Assembly: GCA_016213735.1 (NCBI GenBank)
Contig: JACQZU010000023.1
Coordinates: forward strand, 1-64,000
Origin: Acidobacteriota bacterium
GTDB lineage: Bacteria > Acidobacteriota > Holophagae > Holophagales > Holophagaceae
Direction of reading: 5' to 3'
DNA: 64,000 bases
Part shown: positions 17,896 to 26,789 of the stretch, piece after piece
Layout: every line of letters begins with the position of its first letter
How positions within the stretch are numbered: position 1 is the stretch's first letter
Notes under the pieces: model-generated
Seen by the model: only the letters and a program-made list of their open reading frames with translations
Told to the model about the DNA's origin: nothing
Databases searched by the model: none
Position numbers and translations under genes: made by a program

Positions 17896-18576
17896 TCATC
17901 CCAGGGCGTAGGGGATGGGGTCCGTGGCGCCCGCCTCTTGGAAGCCCCGAAGGCGCAGCAGGCAGGAGTCGCAGCGGCCGCAGGCCAGGTCCCCGGACTG
18001 GTAGCAGGACCAGCTGAGGTGCAGGGGGGCCCCCAACTGGAGGCCCCGCCGCACGATCTCCGCCTTTCTGAGGTGGATCAGGGGGGCCTTCAGGGCGATC
18101 CGCGTCTCGGGACGGGTGCCCAGGTTGGCGGTCGCTTCGAAACCCTTCAGGAAGGCCTCCCGGCAGTCCGGGTAGCCACTGCTGTCCTCTTCCACGAAGC
18201 CCACGAAGACGGCCTCGGCCCCCAGCACCTCTGCCCAGGACACGCAGGCCGACAGCAGGTGGGCGTTGCGGAAGGGCACGTAGCTCGCCGGAATCCCCGG
18301 CCGCTCCAGGTTGCCCTCCGGCAGGGCGATGGATGGGTCGGTGAGGGCGGAGCCCCCGATGGCCCGGAGGCCCCCGAAGTCCACCACGAGCAGCCGGGCA
18401 GGGGGCACGCCGAGGTGCTGCGCGATCTCCTGGAAGGCCCGGCGTTCCCGGGCCTCCGTGCGTTGCCCGTAGTCGCCGTGGAGGAGCGCGAGCTCGAAAC
18501 CTTCGCTCCGGGCGATGGCGGCCGTGACGCAGGAGTCCATGCCCCCGGAGAGGGAGACGACGGCGAGTCCCTTCAT
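17896..18576 (-). CDS. queC: 7-cyano-7-deazaguanine synthase
   Basis: A 226-residue ATP-dependent enzyme that converts 7-carboxy-7-deazaguanine to preQ0. The PP-loop is SLSGGMDSCV (about 8-17). The zinc site is the cysteine cluster SCYQSGDLACGRCDSC near residue 200. ATG 18576 has GAGG upstream; a longer frame to 18645 adds 23 residues with no homology. It starts 7 nt after the DUF374 gene. With queF and queD in the window, only queE (and possibly folE) of the preQ1 route is missing here. Confidence 0.94.
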   Translation of the reverse strand: MKGLAVVSLSGGMDSCVTAAIARSEGFELALLHGDYGQRTEARERRAFQEIAQHLGVPPARLLVVDFGGLRAIGGSALTDPSIALPEGNLERPGIPASYVPFRNAHLLSACVSWAEVLGAEAVFVGFVEEDSSGYPDCREAFLKGFEATANLGTRPETRIALKAPLIHLRKAEIVRRGLQLGAPLHLSWSCYQSGDLACGRCDSCLLRLRGFQEAGATDPIPYALG

Positions 18577-18583
18577 GGCCACC

Positions 18584-19297
18584 TCACCCGCTGGACTCCG
18601 CCCAGGCCTCGAGGACATCCATCTCCACCTGGAGGCGCCGGGCATCTTCGGCCTCCTCGCCCCCCGGCCCGGGGCGCCAGGGCTCCCCGTAGCGAACGGT
18701 GACTTCGCTGAAGGGGCTGGGAATCCGCATCCGGTCCCAGGTCCGGAGGGTCCAGCCCCGGGGCATCGCCACCGTGACAGGCACGATCCAGGCCCCGGTC
18801 TTCCGCGCCAGGGCGAGCACGCCGGGTTTGAGCTGCAGGGCAGGACCCTTGGGGCCGTCGGGGGTGATCCCGAAATCCCAGCCCTCCCGCACGGCGCGGA
18901 TCATCCGGACCAGGGCCTTGGCGCCATCGTCCGAGGCGGTGCCCCGCACGGCGTGGATCCCGAACCAGCGCCAGGTGGCCGCGCTCCGCTCCCCGTCGCG
19001 GCTGTCGCTGGACAGGATCGCCACCCCCCGGGGGCTGCCGTCGGGGGCCCGCCGGGCCCAGGGGTAGGAGAGGGGCATCATCAGGAGCCGCCGGTGCCAG
19101 AAGGCCAGGATGATTCGCTCCCCTCCGGCGACCAGGGCGTCCACGGCTTCGAAGTTCTCCGTTTTCACGCGGAGGGTGTGGCCCAGGAGCTTCACGATCT
19201 GGGCTCCCAGGAGGGGTACCAGGCGGAAGTGCAGCCACACCGAAACGGGCGAGCCCAGGGGCCGGCCCCGCCCGGCGATCTCCACCTGGGCGCTCAT
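18584..19297 (-). CDS. DUF374 lysophospholipid acyltransferase family protein
   Basis: A 237-residue protein. The family block is FWHRRLLMMPLSY, ILSSDSRDGE (about 96-105) and GITPDGPKGPALQLKPGVLALARKTG in three pieces (about 143-168), followed by WIVPVTV. This is the DUF374 family, related to PlsC-type acyltransferases and often linked to lipid A or glycerolipid acylation. The substrate is not known. It overlaps the hslO stop by 4 nt (ATGA) and precedes queC by 7 nt. Confidence 0.85.
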   Translation of the reverse strand: MSAQVEIAGRGRPLGSPVSVWLHFRLVPLLGAQIVKLLGHTLRVKTENFEAVDALVAGGERIILAFWHRRLLMMPLSYPWARRAPDGSPRGVAILSSDSRDGERSAATWRWFGIHAVRGTASDDGAKALVRMIRAVREGWDFGITPDGPKGPALQLKPGVLALARKTGAWIVPVTVAMPRGWTLRTWDRMRIPSPFSEVTVRYGEPWRPGPGGEEAEDARRLQVEMDVLEAWAESSG

Positions 19298-20124
19298 ACC
19301 GCCTCGTCCAGGATTTCCTGCTTCCGGAACAGGTAGGTGGCTCCGCAGTAGTCGCAGCGGACCTCGGCATGGGGGGTCTCGTCGAAGAGGTCCAGCACCT
19401 GCTCCCGGGGAAAGCCCCGGAGGGTGCCGAGCAGGCTCGCGCGCGTGCACCGGCACCGGTAGAGCAGGTCGAAAACCCCGAGGTGCTCGGCGCCGGGGCC
19501 GCCATTCACCCAGTCCACCAGGAAGGCGGGAACCCGCTCCGAATCCTGCAGCACCTCCACGCCCTCGATGGCCTGGAGGAGCCGCTTCAGCCTCGCTGGA
19601 GGGCAGTCCGGCAGCGGCTCCACCAGGAGCCCCCCGGCATGGCCCGTGGCCGGGTCGCACCACAGCGTGATGGAGGCCATCACCTGCTCGGATTGCTGGA
19701 GGTACTGTTCCACCTGGGCGTGGATGGGCCCGTCCACGAGGTCCAGGGTGCCCATGTAGGGTTGGCCGCCCGGATCGGACCGCATGACTTTGAAGTGACC
19801 GGGGGCCCGGATCCAGCCGTCCTCCGACTTCCCGAGATCCAGCACGCCGCGCAGCGTGCCGTCGAGCCAGCAGTCGCTCACCAGGGCCCGGGCCCGGCCA
19901 GCGCCCCGGAGGAAGAACTGGAGCCGTTCGAGGAAGAGCGTGCGGCTGTTGAGAAGGGCCGTGGCGGCCAGGAATTCCGTCAGGCAGGCACAGGCCTCGG
20001 CATCCAGGTGGGGGTGGCCCCGCCGGACGCCGTCCCACAGGGCGCTCGCGTCCACGGCGGCCACCCGGATCCGCTGGTCGGAACTGAGGGCCCGGATCAC
20101 CCGGGCGGAGGGACCTTCCGTCAT
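19294..20124 (-). CDS. hslO: Hsp33 redox-regulated chaperone
   Basis: A 276-residue holdase chaperone activated by oxidation. The zinc/redox switch near the C-terminus is CRC (about 234-236) followed 30 residues later by CDYC, the CXC-X(27-32)-CXXC arrangement of the family. SITLWCDPATGHAGGLLVEPLP is the conserved core turn. ATG 20124 is the first methionine before homology. It is divergent from rsmB with 39 nt between start codons, so the promoters must overlap. Confidence 0.92.
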   Translation of the reverse strand: MTEGPSARVIRALSSDQRIRVAAVDASALWDGVRRGHPHLDAEACACLTEFLAATALLNSRTLFLERLQFFLRGAGRARALVSDCWLDGTLRGVLDLGKSEDGWIRAPGHFKVMRSDPGGQPYMGTLDLVDGPIHAQVEQYLQQSEQVMASITLWCDPATGHAGGLLVEPLPDCPPARLKRLLQAIEGVEVLQDSERVPAFLVDWVNGGPGAEHLGVFDLLYRCRCTRASLLGTLRGFPREQVLDLFDETPHAEVRCDYCGATYLFRKQEILDEAV

Positions 20125-20163
20125 GGCAACAGTGTAGTTCCCCGGATGTGCGAGGCTGGAAGG

Positions 20164-21432
20164 GTGATCACGCCCTCCCGCGCCGCCGCCGCCGCCGCCC
20201 TTCTGGGCGTGTTCGAGGGCGGGCGGAGGACGCCCGAGGACTGGGACGCGAAGCTCGAGGGCCAGGATGCGGGCCTGGCCCAGGCCCTCCTGGGGCTCGT
20301 GCTCCGCCGCTGGGGACGGCTGCAGGCCTGGGTTCGCCCCAGGCTGCGGGAGGGGGCCCGGGGACTTCCGGTGCCCACCCAGGTGGCCCTGGCCCAGGGC
20401 CTGGCCCAGTTGGCCTGGCTGGATGGCGTCGCCGACCATGCCGCGGTGAACGAATCCGTGACCCTGGTCTCTTCCAGGGAATGGGGATTCCCCCCGCACC
20501 GCGGCCTGGTCAACGCCCTCCTGCGGCAGGCGGCCTCGGACCGGACCAGCCTGCGCCGGGAGCTGGAAGGCCTCCCCGCGGCCCTTGACCGCAGTCCCTT
20601 CGCCGGAGAGGTTCTGGAAGCCGCCGTTCCGCCGGATCGCGTCTCCACCCTCTGGGAACGGCTCCAGGTCCCGCCCCGGCCCGCCTTCCGGGCCCTGCGG
20701 GGGGATGCTCCGGAGGATCTGGAGGATTCCGGGGATCCCCCGGGCTGTCTGAGGCTCAGGGAGGGCGCGCCCTTCCCCAAAGGATGGCTCCAGTCGGGCG
20801 CCGGCATGGTGCAGGATGCGAGTTCCCAGGCCCTCATGGCCTTCTCGTGGCAAGGAGCGCCGAAGCGCATCCTGGACGCCTGCGCCGCCCCCGGAGGGAA
20901 GACCACCAGCCTGGGGCTCCGCTTCCCGGGGGTCCCCATCGTCGCGCTCGAGCAGGATGCCGCCCGCGCCCGGCGCCTGGAAGCCAACCTGGCCCTTCGC
21001 GGGATCCCCGCCGAGGTCGTCTGCGCGGACGCGGCGGGCTGGCTGGCCGGCCCGGGGCCGGCCTTCGACCTGATCCTGGTGGACGCGCCCTGCACGGGTT
21101 CGGTAACCCTGGGAAAGCACCCGGAACTCACCTGGATCGGCCACAGGATTCCCCGCCCGGACCTGCTCCGGCGGCAGGCCAGGATCCTCGAGGCGGCCCT
21201 GCCGCGCCTGGCTCCGGGAGGTTTGCTCCTCTACGCCGTGTGCAGCTGGCTCCCGGAGGAGGGGATGGCCCACCGCGAGCGCCTGGCGAGCACCCACCCG
21301 GGATTCCGGAGTGCGGACATCTGGGGCCGTCGCTGGGGGCCTCCCGGGGCGTTCCGGCCCGATCCCCTCACCTGGGAAGGAGAGGGCTTCCAGGCCTTCG
21401 CCCTGGCGGCCCCGAGCCCGGGGGGGGCCTGA
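20164..21432 (+). CDS. rsmB: 16S rRNA m5C967 methyltransferase RsmB-like
   Basis: A 422-residue protein. The N-terminal 130 residues form a NusB-like RNA-binding domain. The C-terminal half is a SAM-dependent RNA m5C methyltransferase with DACAAPGGKTT (about 232-242), catalytic-site cysteine in VDAPCTGSV and second cysteine in YAVCSW. I prefer GTG 20164, with GAGG 8 nt upstream, which begins MITPSRAAAAAALL as in RsmB proteins. ATG 20146 in the same frame adds six residues. The exact target cytosine is assigned by family resemblance only. Confidence 0.85.
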   Translation: MITPSRAAAAAALLGVFEGGRRTPEDWDAKLEGQDAGLAQALLGLVLRRWGRLQAWVRPRLREGARGLPVPTQVALAQGLAQLAWLDGVADHAAVNESVTLVSSREWGFPPHRGLVNALLRQAASDRTSLRRELEGLPAALDRSPFAGEVLEAAVPPDRVSTLWERLQVPPRPAFRALRGDAPEDLEDSGDPPGCLRLREGAPFPKGWLQSGAGMVQDASSQALMAFSWQGAPKRILDACAAPGGKTTSLGLRFPGVPIVALEQDAARARRLEANLALRGIPAEVVCADAAGWLAGPGPAFDLILVDAPCTGSVTLGKHPELTWIGHRIPRPDLLRRQARILEAALPRLAPGGLLLYAVCSWLPEEGMAHRERLASTHPGFRSADIWGRRWGPPGAFRPDPLTWEGEGFQAFALAAPSPGGA

Positions 21433-21463
21433 AAACGGGATATCCTCGTCTCACGAGGTCCTG

Positions 21464-23047
21464 ATGCGCGCCATCGCCGCACTGTTTTCCGTGTCCCTTC
21501 TCGCCCAGGCTCCCGTGGTGGAGGAGGGTCCCCTCCGTGCCCACCTGGCCTTCCTTGCGGACGACCTGGTGGAAGGCCGGGGGACGGGGCAGCGGGGCGG
21601 CGATCTCGCCGTCCGATACCTCGAGACCCAGCTCCGGGCCCTGGGACTCCGTCCCGCCAACGGCACCAGCTACCTCCAGGAGGTGTCCATCCGGGGCATC
21701 CGGACCTTCTGGGAACGCAGCGAACTGGCCTTCGAGGGTGGCAAGGAGCGGCTGGTTCCCGCTGTCGAGAAGGATCTGGTCGGAGGAATCGGCGTTGGGA
21801 AGGAAGAGCTCGTCCTGGACGCTCCCGTGGTGTTCGCCGGCTACGGCATCCAGGCCGCCGAGGAAGGCTGGGACGACTTCAAGGGGCAGGACCTCAGGGG
21901 CCGGATCCTGGTGATGCTGGTGAACGACCCTCCTCCCACCGCGGAGGAGCCCAACCGCTTCGGCGGGAAGGCCATGACCTACTACGGCCGCTGGACCTAC
22001 AAGCTGGAGCAGGCGGCGCGGCTCGGAGCCGCCGGCGTGCTGCTGATCCACACCGACGCCAGCGCCACCTACGGGTGGAGCGTCGTGCGGACCTCCTGGG
22101 TGGCCGAGCGCTTCTACCCCTCGAGGAACCCGGCCGAAAACCCCTTCCAGGGCTGGATCACGGAGGCCTTCGCCCGGCGCCTGTTCGCCGCCGCCGGGAA
22201 GGACCTGGGGAATTTGCGGGAAGCGGCGGGCCGCAAGGATTTCCGTCCCGTGGACCTGGGGCTGAGGCTTTCCGGGCGCCTGCGAGGGCAGGTGCGGGAG
22301 CTGCCCCAGTACAACGTGGCCGGTGTGATCCCGGGAAGCGATCCCGCGTTGAAGGACGAGGCCGTGATCTTCAGCGCCCACTGGGACCATTTCGGGGTGG
22401 AGCCCGGCCCACCCCTGCGGATCTACAACGGCGCCGTGGACAACGCCTCGGGATGCGCGGGGCTCCTGGCCATGGCCCAGATCGCGGTGCGGCGGCCCGC
22501 CCCCCGCACCCTGATGTTCCTCTTTGTCTGCGGGGAGGAGCAGGGCCTCCTCGGCTCGGAGGCCTATGTCCGCGCACCGCTCTGGCCTCTCGAGCGGACG
22601 GTGGCCGACCTCAACCTGGATTCCATGAACTGGGTGGGAGCCACGGGCGACATCTCCCTGTTCGGGGCCGAGCGCACGACCCTGTACGACACCGGCGTCG
22701 AGGTGGCCGCCCGCATGGGGCTGAAGGTGTCGCCGGCAGGGCCCGACACCACGGGAGGCTATTTCCGCAGCGACCATTTCTGGTTCGCCAAGGCGGGCGT
22801 CCCCGCCTTTTCAGTGGGGGCCGGACAGGACTACTCGAAGGATCCCGCCGGGGCCAAGAACCGGGCAGCCTCCGCCGGATCCCGCTACCACCAGCCAACG
22901 GACCGCTACGACCCCGCCTGGGACCTCTCCGGCATGGTCCAGCAGGCCCAGTTCGCCCTCAACCTCGGATTCCAGGTGGCTGGGATGCCCCAGCGACCCG
23001 TCTGGAAGCCCGGGGCGAAGCTCCCTCCGGTTCCTCCGCGGAAATAG
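21464..23047 (+). CDS. Secreted M28 family zinc aminopeptidase
   Basis: A 527-residue protein with signal peptide MRAIAALFSVSLLAQA. A PA-domain insert lies around residues 110-220 (VFAGYGI, AARLGAAGVLLIHT). The two-zinc peptidase domain follows: SAHWDHFG (H and D ligands), AVDNASGCAGLL (bridging D), CGEEQGLLGS (general base E and ligand E), NLDSMNW (D) and RSDHFWFAKAGVPA (H). All ligands are present. It probably trims peptides outside the cytoplasm. The last 89 nt overlap the convergent BaiN-type gene, so both C-terminal tails are read from the same DNA. Confidence 0.9.
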   Translation: MRAIAALFSVSLLAQAPVVEEGPLRAHLAFLADDLVEGRGTGQRGGDLAVRYLETQLRALGLRPANGTSYLQEVSIRGIRTFWERSELAFEGGKERLVPAVEKDLVGGIGVGKEELVLDAPVVFAGYGIQAAEEGWDDFKGQDLRGRILVMLVNDPPPTAEEPNRFGGKAMTYYGRWTYKLEQAARLGAAGVLLIHTDASATYGWSVVRTSWVAERFYPSRNPAENPFQGWITEAFARRLFAAAGKDLGNLREAAGRKDFRPVDLGLRLSGRLRGQVRELPQYNVAGVIPGSDPALKDEAVIFSAHWDHFGVEPGPPLRIYNGAVDNASGCAGLLAMAQIAVRRPAPRTLMFLFVCGEEQGLLGSEAYVRAPLWPLERTVADLNLDSMNWVGATGDISLFGAERTTLYDTGVEVAARMGLKVSPAGPDTTGGYFRSDHFWFAKAGVPAFSVGAGQDYSKDPAGAKNRAASAGSRYHQPTDRYDPAWDLSGMVQQAQFALNLGFQVAGMPQRPVWKPGAKLPPVPPRK

Positions 23048-24302
23048 GAGTCCCGCCCCCGATCGGTCCATCCCCGGCGGCCTCCCCGGCCACGAAGCCG
23101 GTGCTGAAGGCCGCCTGGAGGTTGAATCCCCCGATGGGTCCGTCCACGTCCAGGAGCTCCCCACAGACGAAAAGGTTGTCCCAGCCCCGCAGGCGCATGG
23201 TCCTTGGGTCCACCGCCTCCAGGCGGACCCCGCCGGCGCACACCTCGCCCCGCTCGAGGGAAAGGGCCCGGGGGGCCCCGAGGGGAAAGGCCGTGAGCCA
23301 GCCGAGCACCCGCCGCCGCGCCTCCCGGCCTAGATCCTTCAGCCGGAGGTCCTCGATCCCCTCCCGCTGCCCCAGGTCCTGCGCCACCCGTTCGGGGATC
23401 CACTGCTGGAGCCAGCCCCGGACAAACCGGCGGGGGGATGTTTTCTGGGCCGAGAGGATCTCCCGGTCCAGGACTCCGGGGTCGAGGCGCCGGAAGTCGT
23501 AGGCGAGCCACGCCGCCCCTTCCCGGCGGGCGGCTTCCACCCTCTGGCTCAATTCCAGGGCGGCCGGTCCGCTGATGCCCTCCCGGGTGAACACCAGGTC
23601 CCCTTCGCAGGAGGCCAGGCGCCGCCCCCCTGGACCGGCCGTGAGGCGAAGGATCCCTCCCCGGAAGGCGGTCCCCTCGAAGGCCGGCAGCGGCTCCGCC
23701 AGGGGGATGGGCGCCAGGGCGGGAAACCAGGGCGCCACGGGCACTCCCAGGGCCTCCAGCCACCCGGCGACCTCTCCCCGGGACCCGGTCCCGGGATAGC
23801 TGGCGCCTCCCGGAGCCAGGATGACCGCGTCCCCCCGGAGTTCCTGGCCCCCCACCCACACCCCGGCGATCTTCGGAGGCAGGCCTGCGAGGCCCGTGAC
23901 CCGTGCTCCGAGGCGAACCGTCGTTCCCGCCCCTTCCGCCAGGGCCCGGAAGGCCGCCACCACCCCGACGGCGGCCCCGGGTCCTTCCACGGGGAAGACC
24001 CGCCCGTTCTCCCGGGCCTGGGTCTGGATCCCCTGGCTCGCCAGGAGGGCCACCACGGCCCGTCCGTCGAAGGCGTGGAAGGCATGCCGGAGGAATCGTG
24101 CCTGCCTCGCGGGGAAGGCCCCCAGGAGTTCCTGGACCGTGCCCTCGTGGGTGACATTGCAGCGGCCCCCCCCGCTGATGCGGAGCTTGACCCCCACGCG
24201 GGGGTTGGCCTCCAGCAACGTGACGGCATGTCCCCGCAGGGCCGCCCGCCAGGCAGCCACCAGGCCCGCCGCGCCGCCGCCCACCACGATGACTCGCGCC
24301 AC
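22959..24302 (-). CDS. BaiN/HI0933-family FAD-dependent oxidoreductase
   Basis: A 447-residue flavoprotein. The FAD dinucleotide fold is VIVVGGGAAGLVAAWRAA (residues 4-21), followed by the family marker RISGGGRCNVTH (about 41-52). LAPGGASYPGTGS and, near the C-terminus, CGELLDVDGPIGGFNLQ complete the HI0933 pattern. The reaction in this branch is undefined. The final 30 residues after AAGDGPIGG are low-complexity and lie antisense to the M28 gene, so the true functional end is probably earlier. Confidence 0.88.
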   Translation of the reverse strand: MARVIVVGGGAAGLVAAWRAALRGHAVTLLEANPRVGVKLRISGGGRCNVTHEGTVQELLGAFPARQARFLRHAFHAFDGRAVVALLASQGIQTQARENGRVFPVEGPGAAVGVVAAFRALAEGAGTTVRLGARVTGLAGLPPKIAGVWVGGQELRGDAVILAPGGASYPGTGSRGEVAGWLEALGVPVAPWFPALAPIPLAEPLPAFEGTAFRGGILRLTAGPGGRRLASCEGDLVFTREGISGPAALELSQRVEAARREGAAWLAYDFRRLDPGVLDREILSAQKTSPRRFVRGWLQQWIPERVAQDLGQREGIEDLRLKDLGREARRRVLGWLTAFPLGAPRALSLERGEVCAGGVRLEAVDPRTMRLRGWDNLFVCGELLDVDGPIGGFNLQAAFSTGFVAGEAAGDGPIGGGTPISAEEPEGASPRASRRVAGASQPPGIRG

Positions 24303-24381
24303 GCTTCGCTCTCCGACCTGGATTCTTCCACACCCGGCGCCGGGGGGGCCCCGGAGGCCGCGTTACCATGGGCGTCGCCGG

Positions 24382-24455
24382 GCACCCATAGCTCAGGTGG
24401 ATAGAGCAGCTGCCTTCTAAGCAGCAGGTCATTGGTTCGAGTCCAATTGGGTGCA
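24382..24455 (+). tRNA. tRNA-Arg (anticodon TCT)
   Basis: The 74 nt cloverleaf has acceptor GCACCCA/TGGGTGC, D-stem GCTC/GAGC, anticodon stem GCTGC/GCAGC with loop CTTCTAA (anticodon TCT, reading AGA), T-stem ATTGG/CCAAT with loop TTCGAGT, and discriminator A. CCA is not encoded. It sits 24 nt before the POT transporter start. No integrase or att repeat is nearby. Confidence 0.95.
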
Positions 24456-24478
24456 CACCCCCCCTTCCTGGAGCCGCG

Positions 24479-25867
24479 ATGGCCGCCGACGCAGAACCCA
24501 AGGTCCCCTTCCCCTCCAGCTTCTGGAGCGCCAACGTCATCGAGCTCTTCGAGCGGGCCGCCTTCTACGCCATGGCCAGCTTCGTGGTGATCTACCTGGG
24601 GCAGATGGGATTCGGCTCCAACTGGCCCGGCGTGATCAATGGTCCCCTGCTCTGGGGGACCCTGTACCTCCTCCCCATCTTCTCGGGCACCATTGCCGAC
24701 CGCATCGGGTTCAAGAAGGCCCTCCTCCTCGCCTTCGCCGTTCTCGCGGTGGGCTACTTCTGCATGGGCTACCCGGTCTGGTTCGGGGGGCAGCGCCTGC
24801 AGGGGGCAATGACCGACAAAGTCACCGTGGGCTGGCAGGCCTGGGTCTCGATCCTCATGGGCATCCAGCTGATCGGCATCGGGGGCTCCTTCGTGAAGCC
24901 CTGCATCGCCGGCACGGTCCAGAAGACGGCCGGGGCGAGGAAGACCCTGGGCTTCGCCATCTTCTACATGGTGATCAACATCGGCAGCGTGGTGGGCCGC
25001 ATCGTCGCCTTCTTCGTGCGAAGCAAGCCGGGCTTCGACCTGAGCATCATCTTCGCGGTGAGCCTGGCCGCGGCGGTGGTGGCCTTCTTCCTGGTCCTTT
25101 TCGCCTACAAGGACCCGGACCTGGAGATGGGCACTTCCGAGCGCAAGCCCGCCAAGAGCCTCCGCGAGATCTTCCTGGGGATCTTCCTGGTCCTGGGAAA
25201 CGGCCGCTTCGTCCTCTTCATCCTGGTGGCCAGCGGCTTCTACTTCATCTACAACCAGGTCTACACCCTGCTTCCCCTCTACGTGAAGAAAACCGTGGAG
25301 CTGTCCCCGCGCATGGACCTCTACACCGCGGCCAACCCCATCGTCATCGTGGCCTTCCAGCTGCTCATCACCAAGCTGTTCGGCAAGCTGCCTCCCATCA
25401 AGTCCATCGTGATCGGGACGGTGATCATCGGGCTCTCCATGTTGATCAACGTCCTGCCGGTCTACCTGTCGGGGGGGGTCGGCCAGGGCACGCGCTTCCT
25501 CTTCTGGATGCTCCCCCTGGGCTCGGTGTTCATCATCCTCACCGTGGCCCTCATCGCCTTCGGCGAACTGTTCGCGAGCAGCCGCATGTACGAGTACATC
25601 GGCTCCCTGAGCCCCAAGGGCCAGGAGGGTCTCTTTCTGGGCTACGCCCAGCTGCCCATGGGCTTCGGGGCCATCGTGGGGGGCCCGGTGGGCACCCTCT
25701 TCTTCAACTACTTCATGTGCCGGGGGGCCGTGAAGGAAGCTTCGGGCCTGCTTCGGCTCGACCCCTTCTACGCCACCACGGGCTGGGCCCTTCTGGGGGC
25801 CTTCGGCCTCGCCTCCGCCCTGGCGATGTTCATCTACAACCGCTGGCTCCTCAAACACCCCGCCTGA
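24479..25867 (+). CDS. POT/PTR2 family proton-coupled peptide transporter
   Basis: A 462-residue inner-membrane MFS protein with about 12-14 hydrophobic segments. The proton-coupling motif ELFERAAFYAM (residues 22-32) is the ExxER variant of the family, followed by GTIADRIGFKK. GSFVKPCIAGTVQ and FYMVINIGSVVG match the PTR signature region. It imports di- or tripeptides, probably with protons. The gene ends shortly before a strong terminator. Initiation is at ATG 24479, with GGAGCC upstream. Confidence 0.88.
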   Translation: MAADAEPKVPFPSSFWSANVIELFERAAFYAMASFVVIYLGQMGFGSNWPGVINGPLLWGTLYLLPIFSGTIADRIGFKKALLLAFAVLAVGYFCMGYPVWFGGQRLQGAMTDKVTVGWQAWVSILMGIQLIGIGGSFVKPCIAGTVQKTAGARKTLGFAIFYMVINIGSVVGRIVAFFVRSKPGFDLSIIFAVSLAAAVVAFFLVLFAYKDPDLEMGTSERKPAKSLREIFLGIFLVLGNGRFVLFILVASGFYFIYNQVYTLLPLYVKKTVELSPRMDLYTAANPIVIVAFQLLITKLFGKLPPIKSIVIGTVIIGLSMLINVLPVYLSGGVGQGTRFLFWMLPLGSVFIILTVALIAFGELFASSRMYEYIGSLSPKGQEGLFLGYAQLPMGFGAIVGGPVGTLFFNYFMCRGAVKEASGLLRLDPFYATTGWALLGAFGLASALAMFIYNRWLLKHPA

Positions 25868-25898
25868 GCCCCTCCGGAGCCGCTGCTACAATGAGAGA

Positions 25899-25921
25899 GC
25901 CCCCGTTCCGGGGGCCCTTTT
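25899..25921 (+). terminator. Terminator after the POT transporter gene
   Basis: GCCCCCG (25899-25905), loop TTC, CGGGGGC (25909-25915), then CCTTTTGT. A perfect 7 bp stem with a short T-run. It lies inside an in-frame upstream extension of queD, which argues against a queD start at 25891. Confidence 0.75.
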
Positions 25922-25932
25922 GTCGTGAAGCC

Positions 25933-26280
25933 ATGATCCTGCGCAAAGAATACGGATTCGAGTCCGCCCACTTCATCCACAACCATCCCGGCAAGTGCCG
26001 GAACCTGCACGGGCACAGCTACAAGCTCATGGTGAGCCTGGAGGGGCCGGTGAACCCCGAGACCGGCATGATCATCGATTTCGACGACCTCACCAAGATC
26101 GTGGACGAACGGGTGATTTCCAGGCTGGACCACCGCTTCCTGAACGACCTCATCCCCCTCTCGACCGCGGAGAACATCGCGGTGTGGATCTGGGGAGAGC
26201 TGAAGTCGGCCCTGCCCGAGCTGGTCCAGGTGGAAGTCTTCGAGACCAGCGACAACTGCGTGATCTACCGGGGCGCCTGA
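25933..26280 (+). CDS. queD: 6-carboxytetrahydropterin synthase
   Basis: A 115-residue QueD/PTPS-family enzyme. It makes 6-carboxy-5,6,7,8-tetrahydropterin from dihydroneopterin triphosphate for queuosine. Zinc histidines are H15 (ESAHFIHNH) and the HGHSY pair. The catalytic cysteine is in GKCRNLHGHSY (about 23-33). MIIDFDDL and LDHRFLND complete the pattern. ATG 25933 is chosen because the terminator hairpin blocks the upstream ATG. The next gene begins on the last base of its stop codon. Confidence 0.92.
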   Translation: MILRKEYGFESAHFIHNHPGKCRNLHGHSYKLMVSLEGPVNPETGMIIDFDDLTKIVDERVISRLDHRFLNDLIPLSTAENIAVWIWGELKSALPELVQVEVFETSDNCVIYRGA

Positions 26281-26789
26281 TGCGATGGCCCTGGCTGCTG
26301 CTGCCGGTCCTCCTGGGCACGGGCTGCGCAGGCCTTGATCCGGCCGAGGCTTACCGTGCCGCGGCCCGCAGCCTGAATTTCAAGCTCGAAGGGGTGCACC
26401 CCCGCATGGACCTGCAGTTCCCCCTGGACCGTTCGGGCCTGGTCCTGGGGGTGGACCTGGGGGTGGAGAACCCCTCGGGACTGCGCCTCGCCGCACGCAC
26501 CCTGGGAGGCACCGTCCACCTGGAGGGTGCCCAGGGCAGCTTCCCTCTCGGCGTCGTCTCCTTCCCCGGGGGAGCCGTCCTGGAACCCGCCTCCCGCAAG
26601 ACCCTCCGGGCCGAGATCCGGCTTCCCTATGGGGACCTGCGTTCCGCCTGGAAGCTCCTGGAGGGAGTGGCCCTCAGGGGGCAGGCGGGCACCTGGCGAT
26701 TGGAAGGAAAAGCCACCATGGAGGTCCTGGGCCTCCCCTTCGAACTGCCCCTCCGGGCTTCCCGACGGACGGGCTCAGCCTCCCCATGA
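26280..26789 (+). CDS. LEA14/WHy-type small exported protein
   Basis: A 169-residue protein with a hydrophobic leader ending LLGTGC, an imperfect lipobox, so lipoprotein export is likely but not certain. The body (FKLEGVHPRMDLQFPLDRSG, then VDLGVENPSGLRLAARTLGGTV in pieces) has the alternating pattern of a WHy/LEA-2 beta-sandwich. The function is unknown; such domains are linked to desiccation or stress. The start overlaps the queD stop by one base (TGATG). The 3' end overlaps the HAD gene by 4 nt. Confidence 0.75.
   Translation: MRWPWLLLPVLLGTGCAGLDPAEAYRAAARSLNFKLEGVHPRMDLQFPLDRSGLVLGVDLGVENPSGLRLAARTLGGTVHLEGAQGSFPLGVVSFPGGAVLEPASRKTLRAEIRLPYGDLRSAWKLLEGVALRGQAGTWRLEGKATMEVLGLPFELPLRASRRTGSASP

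Noticed and set aside
17708-17899. 63-codon minus-strand frame between queC and queF
   Set aside because: It has no recognisable domain or ribosome site and overlaps both neighbours' ends slightly. I treat the 180 bp as an intergenic region.
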